Below the pieces are notes generated by a model, which did not search any database, had not been told where the DNA came from, and was given only the letters and a program-made list of their open reading frames with translations. A DNA stretch of 64,000 nt from Odontesthes bonariensis (taxonomy: Eukaryota; Chordata; Actinopteri; Atheriniformes; Atherinopsidae), in the NCBI RefSeq assembly GCF_027942865.1, contig NC_134507.1, positions 37,792,797 to 37,856,796 of the forward strand, written 5' to 3'. This document shows positions 55,921 through 64,000 of the stretch, one piece after another (within the stretch, counting starts at the first letter, position 1; each line of letters opens with the position of its first letter). Both the position numbers and the translations under genes were made by a program.

Positions 55921-57504
55921 GTCTTGTCAAATGATCTCGCTTCAGAATGATTAAGGGAAACGATGTCCTATGTACACCATCTGGGTTCAAGGCAAATGGC
56001 AGGCATCACCTGTCATATTTGACTGGGACGTTCTGCTTTTGGTTTCAAACATGGCTTCTCAAAGCTCTGCATCTTGAGAGGAATTGCTATGAAGGTGTTA
56101 AATAGTTGAACCCTTTGCTCAATTGACTATAGCGATCAGCTACAGCATCCTTTACAGCCATTTCTCTACACCTGTACATGGCAGCCAGACACAACCCCTT
56201 CTATGCAGTGCATGCTTCAAATTGGTACAACTTTGTGCCACCACGTAACTCCGGGCACAGATTGCTGAGTGCACGGTAGCCAACCTGAAGGCTTGCCAAA
56301 CAAACATTGTGCTTGAAATACCTGGCTGGTTACTCCTTAAATATTATTCTGCAATTAAACCACAGCCAGTGCTGTCTTTAGCAGTGTCATGTGATGACCT
56401 TGTCTGGGTTTTTCCCCCAAACCCTGCAGATGGAATGCTAAAGTAATCGCAAGCCAGTGGCTAATGACAGTTAATGGCAGTTTAAACATATTTGAGTTTA
56501 ATATTATGCCATGTTCATTTGGGTGCACATTTTCAAGATGTAACCTCATGTTAATGGTGGTCAAATGATGAGCTAACCGTAGCTTTTTTTTTTTCACATA
56601 AGTCAGCTTTCAGCAGTGACTCCTGTGACCTGACCCCGTCATGCAGTGTGCCGACTCAAGGCAGACAGCGGCTGCACAGATGTTTTTCCACATTTGACTA
56701 TTAATTTTCACCTTTGTCTGTAAAACCTATTCAAATTTAGAATATTCTTTGACAACCCTACCTTGTACCACTCTACTATTGTGCTTTAATAGGCAACTTG
56801 TTGCCTTTCCACTCTGTAATGGCAGGTTCTGCAGTTGTGCCAGAACATGCCTATTGATGTTGCATCCTCTGAATTTACAACTTCTAGATGGGAAGTCAGA
56901 TTTCCTAGTTGGCATCCTGGGTAAGCTTTATCCAGTCCTTGTACAGTTGGAAGTGTACATGGTTTACTGAGTAAACGTGAAATCTTTCATTTGCTATTCT
57001 GCTCTAACTCACTGAGCAAAGTATTGGTAGAACTAATGGTGCTCTCCCAGTACCCAGCTCCTCATCCAGCTTTCAAATTTCTATCCAGCAGTTTTTGCTC
57101 ATAAGTGGTCCAGGAAAGATGTTGGAGCAACTCCAAGCGAGAGGATGTGTTGCTGATGCCATTTAAGAAAAATAAAGTTGATTTGAAGACTGGTTTGTCT
57201 ATGAAAATATAGAAACTCTTTTGAATTTTAATCCTCCATAGATTCCTCAATTGGCCTGTTTGCCATGTTTTAATGTGCTCTTTTCATGTCTTGTACACGG
57301 TTTGTTTTTATTGCTGAGTTAATATTTTACTGTTTTCTGCAAATGCTTTTATTCGTGTGGTCATTTTACAATCCTTGTATTTTGTTTCATTCCACGTTTG
57401 TCCTTTTTAATTGCTATATCAAACATTGTTTTACATTTTGCTTGAAAAATGCTCTATAAAGTCACAAGCCCTGCAAATCCCTGAGATGCTCAGAGAAAGT
57501 CTTA
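55921..57504. other. No gene recognised
   Basis: A/T-rich intergenic sequence downstream of gene 3. Confidence 0.35.
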
Positions 57505-57524
57505 AAGGGGACATATTATGTTAA

Positions 57525-58020
57525 CACATTGACTCCCAAGTCACATAAAACTATGTTTTTACTGCCCATGCGTTGGCTCCCAAATGGTAAAAATACGTTT
57601 TTACGTTTTTTTTATGGATTCTGAATCTATACATTCTTAGAATCCCTCCACCTACTTCGTGGTTTTATGAACATGTAAACTGCTTTGACACAAGGACACG
57701 ACGCAAATCCTCTGACCCGGATATGTAAGTATCTAAAGTGCGACAGGCTGAAAGAGCACATGTTTCACAAAAGCCCCGATATCTGTTTGTTGTTGATTTT
57801 GGTGGATACCTGCCTTGGTTTAGCTAAGGATAGCTCGCTAATGGCGGCACCTAGAGACACGCAGTTTTGACCCACAAAGAGTTTAAAGTCTCAGCTTTCA
57901 AATGAGCCATAACATGTTTCAGTGGCCCTATCACATAATATGCTGTGACTGTACAAAAAACGGTTTAGAACGCTGTGATTCTACGACATAATTCCGTAAA
58001 CACCGCCGGTATTCAATGTG
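57525..58020. mobile_element. 496-bp TTAA-flanked element
   Basis: Ends CACATTGA and TCAATGTG, flanked by TTAA (57521-57524 and 58021-58024). It interrupts another dispersed repeat: the sequence before it (GGGGACATATTATG) and after it (AAAATAACTTTTT) read on as one. piggyBac-type by its target site. Confidence 0.7.
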
Positions 58021-58461
58021 TTAAAATAACTTTTTATTTTTCCCACCTGTGCTTTTAGAGCATGATTTGGGTGTCTGAAGTCTATATCTTTATACCACGA
58101 GTGTTTTGGGTATATCTGGAAGAATGGACTCGCGTGTGTTTACTGCATTAAATTGCACACCAGATGCCCAGGTTTTGATGACGGGAAGCAGCATCAAAGC
58201 TGAACAATGTGAACTTTAAACCTTATAGGATGTGAAATAAAATGTGGTGAAGAGCAGGATTTCTCCACACGTCAGTCATCATGATGTGAGTGCTCAGCTG
58301 CATAGAAACAGAATAAGAAGCTCCACTTTAAGACTGTGTGATTGTAAAGATCATCGTAGATTTGTCACCTTCAGTTTCTAAAGAATTTGTTCCAAAAATC
58401 TTCCCGTGAAGTCATTTTATTGTAGGTCAGCGCCCCCTGCAGGCTGTAGAGTGAAGAGATT

Positions 58462-58535
58462 CCTCTATTTTACCAGAGAGTTGGCTTGAGAGGCTGATGT
58501 TGAGCCTGCACATCGACTTCCCTGATGTGATCTGC
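58462..58535 (+). repeat. Detached fragment of the 5S/U2 array spacer
   Basis: Matches about 12925-12995 (ATTTTACCAGAGAGTTGGC ... CTTCCCTGATGTGAT) with a couple of changes, far from the array. Confidence 0.8.
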
Positions 58536-58691
58536 CGGTGATACCTCCCGGTGGTTTTCACAGCCACGAACAGGTCAGCCTGTGTGAGCTGCTCCACAGG
58601 CCGAGGGGGAGCGCTCCTCCGCGCTGGGCCACTCATCGCTCTCCTCTGCCGGCCCAGCCGCCTGAAATAAGTTGAGAGGTATCACCGGCAG
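58532..58691. repeat. 160-bp palindromic hairpin
   Basis: CTGCCGGTGATACCTC at 58532 is the exact reverse complement of GAGGTATCACCGGCAG at 58676. The enclosed sequence is GC-rich. Could be a small MITE or an inverted duplication scar. Confidence 0.65.
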
Positions 58692-58805
58692 AGACTGGAG
58701 CTGCTGCTGGACACCTGGGTCTCCAGAAACGCACCACAGGTGAGTCAGGCTGGAGACTGCAGAAGCTCTGCACTGAAAACAAATGAACCCTTAATTCATA
58801 GGGAA

Positions 58806-58872
58806 TAGATAGATAGACAGATAGATAGATAGATAGATAGATACTTTATTGATCCCAAAGGAAATTCAAGCA
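58806..58872 (-). repeat. (GATA)n with LINE-type tail
   Basis: A TAGA/GATA microsatellite continues into TACTTTATTGATCCCAAAGG, the reversed 3' end of a common fish retrotransposon. Confidence 0.75.
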
Positions 58873-58949
58873 TCCAGTAGCAAGACATAATAAAGCAATA
58901 CAAATGTTTATTAACAATCTAAGAATAAAACAAAAGAAGTTTAAAAATA

Positions 58950-59175
58950 CACTCTCAGAAAATAAAGTACAGAATTGTACCTTTAGGGGCACGATGGCTT
59001 GTCACTGAGGCAGTACCCTCTGAAGGATAGTTTTGTACCTTTATACTGAAGTAGCTTAACACAGACTGTCTATTATACCCCAGCATGTAGAAAAAAGGGT
59101 ACATATGTGTACCTTTTACCACTTGAGTACATATATGTACCTTTTGGTCCCTCAAAACAAAAGGGTAAACAGTAC
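58950..59175. repeat. Dispersed repeat with GTACC motifs
   Basis: AGAAAATAAAGTACAGAATTG followed by many GTACCTTT/AAAGGTAC-type motifs is a recurrent fish MITE layout. Clear ends were not defined. Confidence 0.45.
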
Positions 59176-59485
59176 ACGCAGCCAGAGGCTACTCATGAGA
59201 GGGGCGGGGCGTGGCCAGCAACAGCTTATTTGCATAAAAGTGACAGAGCCCTTTAAACGGCTCAATTTGGGAGAGACTGAAAATGGCAAGAATAGAACTG
59301 GTGAAATCTCTTTATGTGAGAGTGATTTTGTGCAAAGAACTTCATGAACATGTTTTGTATAGCCCATAGACCAATTCTAACTTGTTTAAAGAGGTAAAAT
59401 ATGTCTCCTTTAAGTCTCGTGTAGGATGAAAATCCCAACATGGGAAGATGCAATGATGTCATATTCAGGACCGAGCCTGTATTAA

Positions 59486-60229
59486 AGGTAGGGTAGGAGA
59501 TCCTGGATTTTGAGTCCAGCGAAGCTGCATTTTGAAAATACACAGGTCAAAAGTCCCAACCCCTTTCTTCAGACTTTCCCCCCGAAGGCACGCCTCTAGA
59601 GCAGTGGTTCTCAACCGGTGGGGGCGCGGACACACTCACAGGGGGGCGCGAGTAGACTACAGGATGAGGGAAAAAAAAAATTTAAAAAATCACGAAAATT
59701 CCCTCCTCAAAAATGCAAGAAGTTGGACTATTGTTTGACTAGTTTCATTTCAAATTTAACAGGGGGTAGTATTTTTAGCCTGCGACATCACGTCACGTGT
59801 CGTGGGGGTGGGGCTGTGAAGGGGGGGGGGGCCCTCAACTGCAATGAACCATCTTAGGGGGGGCCCTGCTTGCAAAAGGTTGAGAACCCCTGCTCTAGAG
59901 TACATGAGCACGAAGGTGCACGAGCGCTGTTCTGACAACAAGCGTCGATCGTTGCTGTATTTAGTATGCTAACTATGTTTAATAATGCTAGCCAAGCTGG
60001 CTCTAGTTTAGCTTCCGGGCATACGTAATTTGTTCACGAAGAAGGGTACGCGCACAGGGGGAAGGAGGAGCAGATTGCAGTTTGATAGACGCATCAGAAC
60101 GCAATCATCGTTAACAGTCCGTTCAATATGATTGGATAGTGTTTTTCCTGGATTGTTTGTTCCAAGAGGCCACTAAAACGTTTAATTAGTTGCAATGGGG
60201 GTGTGAAGAGTATTTCAAGCAATATGTAC
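59486..60229 (-). mobile_element. TTAA MITE, reverse copy, truncated and interrupted
   Basis: Reverse complement of the 39809-40343 element from its right end (TTAA 59482-59485) to TACATATTGC, where it stops at 60229. The first 37 bp of the element are missing. It is split by the hAT MITE at 59602. Confidence 0.8.
59602..59892. mobile_element. 291-bp hAT MITE (Zaphod-like)
   Basis: Ends CAGTGGTTCTCAA and TTGAGAACCCCTG with an exact 8-bp duplication CTCTAGAG (59594-59601 and 59893-59900). The uninterrupted site CTCTAGAG is visible in the 39809 element (about 40229-40236). G-rich interior, no coding capacity. Confidence 0.9.
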
Positions 60230-60695
60230 AGGGTCATTAGCCCTCCAGCTGGTGTCCCAGGTGAGATGAATAAAGGTCGCACACACAGAGAGCAAGTCGA
60301 GACAGTTGGTTAAGAGGGATGTATGGCTCTGTTGAGGCACACAGAAGACACCAAGCAGAGGAGGGGCAAAGCTACGTAGCATAGGCTAATGAGTCACATG
60401 CAATTAAAGCTTGGAAAAGGCCAGCGAGTGCAGATTTAACCAAGGCACCTTCAAGGGCAAGCAGGGCCACTGTATTGAGCTTCATCAAGTTATTTTGGTC
60501 TGGGTTTGTGTAATGCAATTCAACCATGAGGAGAAGGAAACATGTAGTGGTAGAATTTAAAGCAGAAGTATTCAGTTTGCCCTTCAAAAGCAGAGTCAGC
60601 CTCAGTGGGTGTGGTGAAGACTCAAATCTTCTATGAAGTGAAAACAAACCTTGAGATCAAGTATTCAATACACAGACCACGTATTATTGGTCATG

Positions 60696-61753
60696 TTTAT
60701 TTTCCCAGAGCTCAGCCACATGTTGGAATCTCCATGGAAGTGTCCATGAGAGTCACCTGCAGAGAACAGAAGGGGTCAGTATTGATACAGGAGTCTCAAT
60801 ACTTCAGACACTAGTCCAGCTTTACCTTAGTACAACTTCTGCCCTTTAGACCCAGTCTTGGCATCAAAGTGGTCAAAAGCATCCTGGGAGTATTTGGCGT
60901 ACGAACTGGAGTCGCGGGCTCGTTGGTAGCCATTGCTGGACTGGACGACGTGGGATGAAGGGTATACAGCGCGCATCTCAGATGTGTCCTTAGGGACCTG
61001 GTCGGAGGTCCAGGCAGACTGTGGGAAAGAACGGTCGAGCTTCAAGTTCATTAGGGCAGCAAGGAAACGAGCAAAGTCTGCGTCCTGCGCAGTAAAGCCA
61101 GCATTAGACCCAGAGGAGACGCCGCTGCCGTAGCCAGAGCCAGAGGAGCCGCCGCTGCCGTAGCCAGAGCCAGAGGAGCCGCCGCTGCCGTAGCCAGAGC
61201 CAGAGGAGCCGCCGCTGCCGTAGCCAGACCCAGAGGAGACGCCGCTGCCGTAGCCAGACCCAGAGGAGCCGCTGCCGTAGCCAGACGTGCTACTACCAGA
61301 GGATCCACTGTTTTGACCTGAGCAAAGAAATTAGTTGAAGCAAAGTATGACAGCATGGTTGGTCAAGCTGTCAGTAGCCTCTGTATCACTGCCAATATGT
61401 TTAGTAACAAGAAACAAAGCTAAAGGAGTATCTGCAGTTCAAGTGGGTCATTAAACCTGAAGTCTAATATATTGGAAGATTTGGTGCTGCATGATTAATA
61501 TAGTTGCAGACCCTCTTCTCTCTCATTCCTAAACAACTTCCCATGTTGGCTGCCTTTATATAAACTGCACCTAAATGTTGATATACTTGCTTTTCTGGGG
61601 GGGATAACATGTTCCAATGCTGAAGAGCAGGACACAAAGCCAGGAAATCCTGTTTGGATTTCAAAAGAAAAGAGAGAAACTTTAGTATATAGGAGAACAA
61701 AAACCTAAACCATTAAACATGAAGACTCACCTGAAGAAAACCTTAAACAACAT
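60696..61753 (-). CDS. Secreted GSGYGS-repeat protein, inverted copy of cluster gene 2
   Basis: Coding exons (minus) 61731-61753, 61591-61649 and 60827-61317 join to 573 nt (190 aa). As in gene 2, exon 2 is 59 nt and must use the GC donor (A|GCAAGT). About six repeat units are present, against eight. Over the last 74 residues the protein differs from gene 2 at one position (N for S). A TATA box (61870-61876) and polyadenylation signal (60696-60701) are conserved, as is the 3' UTR intron. The frame is open throughout, so both copies may be active. Confidence 0.75.
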
Positions 61754-61869
61754 GTTGAAAAAGACAAAACAACAGCAACACAATTCAGATAAAACTGGTC
61801 AAAAACAGCAATCTAGTGACTGCTGTGGAGAGCAGATTTGTGCTGTAACTCATCTGAGGCTGCAGCTGA

Positions 61870-61876
61870 CTTTATA
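61870..61876 (-). promoter_or_regulatory. TATA box of the inverted copy
   Basis: TATAAAG on the minus strand in the same context as 47796-47802. Confidence 0.6.
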
Positions 61877-62498
61877 TTGGTGCTCTACCTGCTCTAATTA
61901 CACTCATAAACCTCACCTGGGACCCAGTCAGATCGTGCTGCATTCAATTCAGCTCAGAAAATGAACACTTCTGACATCCCATTTAAAAAGGTTTGTTGCA
62001 ACATGTGAGGAATGAACATGGGATGTTTTAAAGAAGGTGAATTCCGCTTGGTCAGATACGGTGTTAAACATCTGGACCAAAGTCCTGCAGATCACTGTGG
62101 GCCCCTAATCTCTGGCTGGGGAGTGTGAGGGGAGTGACAGAGATTTGCTCTGAAGGACTCCAGGTTATAACCTCGGTTCTAATACGTCACAAAGTCGTCA
62201 CAGTCATGAAATTGGGGTCCAACACATCACATGTCCATTTCACTAGTGGGAGCTGCTAGTTGGGTTTCAAAGGGAAAAAAGTGAGCTCAGCGTGACATAA
62301 GACTGGAGTCTTAGTAAGTTAACCTGCTGAGTTCTGGAAATAACTCTAAAATAATGTTGACTCCTTGGCAGGAATAAGGAGCTCTGCAGCTCTCTCATCC
62401 AGAGGATCTAGAAGCATGGATGTGGTTTGGAACATAGCAGAGGGTGGATTCTTACTAAAGTCACGCTAACTGCCTTTTGCACACTCTGAGATGTTTAA

Positions 62499-63165
62499 AG
62501 GTGCCATGGCATGAAAATAAATGGAGGTTTTTATATATTTTTAAAGGCTTTAGTGGTCCCCTTATACTGTATCTGAGTTTTTTTCCCAAAAATTCTGCCT
62601 TGGTGCAGAATTACAGCCAGTCCCGAAAATGAGCTTTCCTAAGGCTCCTCAGAATGAGCTGTTTAGGGTCTGCAGCTTTAAATGCAAATTAGGGGGAGAA
62701 AGGCGGGGCAAAGTGGAGGGTGGTGGAAACATTCGTTGGTGAAATGTTTGGCGCACACATACACAAATCTCTTCGGTTCTGTCGTCACTTTCCCAGAGAA
62801 AAGTAAATCTGTCCACTGGCTCTTTAGAGGTTCTGATGCAGGAGCTCTAAACAGATTTTTTACATCCATATACAGAGCAATGAGCTGGCCAAAGAGCTGT
62901 GGGCGGGGAAAGGCAGTTTTGGCATAGCCATATATGGGCTCTGGGTGGAAATAACCTCGACATCATATGAGGCTCCACGTCATAAGAGGCAGCTTTCCCG
63001 ATCAGGCCATCTGCATGGTCACATTACCAAAGGCGGAAAATAATTTCCATTGCATAGTTTAGGTCTATCGTCATTTTTAGCCACTGGGGGACCGCAGGCA
63101 GGCTAGAGGAACTCATATTAATGTTAAACAACCTTAAAAAGTGAAAATTTCATGCCATGGCTCCT
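62499..63165 (-). mobile_element. 667-bp Kolobok-like element with THAP remnant
   Basis: Ends AGGTGCCATGGCATGAAA and TTTCATGCCATGGCTCCT, flanked by TTAA (62495-62498 and 63166-63169). The left arm has the uninterrupted site (CTTTAAAC, 47174-47181). The minus-strand frame 62678-62869 keeps the end of a THAP domain (PKRFVYVCAKHFTNECF). TTAA target plus THAP points to the Kolobok superfamily. Confidence 0.8.
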
Positions 63166-64000
63166 TTAAAGCTCAGATTAATATCTGAGCTGAGATGTAG
63201 AAACGTGAGACAACATGATGCAGAGCTGCTCTTTTATTAAGTGATATGAAGGAGATCTTAGATTTATTTCAGATGAACTTGATTAAACAGGACATAACGG
63301 AGGTTAAATGTTTAAAGCACCTTGTGCCATCATTTTGGTCATATCTGGAAGTGTTTCTCAAATTTGTCTTGACGATTTCTGTGGATTTCCATCATTCCTC
63401 CTGAAAACTTGTTGCCTTGTGAGAACAACCACAGACTCCCACAGACTCCCTGTGACACAGCAAACTTCCAACATGGGAAATGTGACATTTGAGCACTTTA
63501 TAGTCTGTAGGCGACTGTTTTCTGTTCTTTGTACTGTGGAGGCTTTAGCAGCCATCAGTGAGGTGGAACTGTACTGAAAATACACTGAAGTTAAAGTTAC
63601 ATTTTTAACTCATTTAAAAGGGAAAATGCATCTATTTGAATCATGCTCCTTTTTAATATGGGTCTAAGTTTCTGAGAAATTCTTTTTTACTGTAAAATGT
63701 TGACTGTCACACCTGAACTTCATATTTATTTATGAAAATGAGAATATTTACATGCCCAGATTGTTTTAATTCTGAAAACTAACATTTGTTACAGTAGTTC
63801 ACATCATCTGTCCTCAGAATTACTTTCATAAAATCCAACAAAGACCAAACTTTATCATGTTTATATTTAAATTGCAACCTGCAGGTTTACAATGTGAGTG
63901 ACTTAAAGTGTGGAAACAAGTCCACAGAAGTTTTTCTTTTAATTATTAGTCAATATATGTCGACTATCTGCAAGTAGTCCCCACAGGCAGTGTCCTTGCT

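Larger units (their letters stand above)
60268..64000 (-). repeat. Right arm of large inverted duplication
   Basis: Reverse complement of 46345-49612. It continues to the window edge, so its true end is not seen. It differs by a 667-bp insertion at 62499-63165 and by fewer minisatellite units. Confidence 0.9.

Overview
The window is vertebrate nuclear DNA, almost certainly from a teleost fish. The evidence is a tandem 5S/U2/U5 small-RNA gene array, a 7SL RNA gene, spliced genes with GT-AG introns and AATAAA signals, a fish-type class I endogenous retrovirus, and many fish-type transposon relics (L2/Rex1-like and RTE LINEs, Tc1, hAT, TTAA-flanked MITEs, a THAP-bearing Kolobok-like element). 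All calls are by eye; no database search was possible.

Layout. (1) 1-15260: two units of a 5S rRNA / U2 / U5 snRNA array. Unit one is split by a 12.1 kb provirus (LTRs 530-846 and 12292-12608, 6-bp target duplication CTCCTT). Unit two keeps the uninterrupted site. Gag, protease, a 2H-phosphoesterase-like segment, reverse transcriptase, RNase H and integrase lie in one reading frame, cut by single stop codons. env is open. (2) 15150-27300: transposon-rich sequence with the last exons of a possible OB-fold gene (17434-19360). (3) 28039-32031: a minus-strand C2H2 zinc-finger gene with 12 fingers and an upstream exon made of a 12-bp minisatellite encoding QELN/QEQN repeats. (4) 33700-43470: LINE and DNA-transposon relics, a broken Ig V-type exon, a 7SL RNA gene with an upstream CRE, and a dispersed copy of the 5S-derived unit. 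(5) 44318-61753: a cluster of four small genes for putative secreted low-complexity proteins. All share one exon plan: a tiny first coding exon ending in phase 2, a 53-59 nt signal-peptide exon ending in phase 1, a Gly/Ser/Tyr/Gln-rich exon, and an intron just after the stop. Two of them are copies lying in the arms of a large inverted duplication (about 46345-49612 and 60268-64000).

Most notable: the four-gene secreted-protein cluster, a GC-AG intron in two of its members with a GT donor four bases downstream that would switch frame, and the 2H-phosphoesterase-like segment inside the retroviral pol. The provirus shows about 11 LTR differences in 317 bp and several stop codons, so it is a genomic fossil in this copy.
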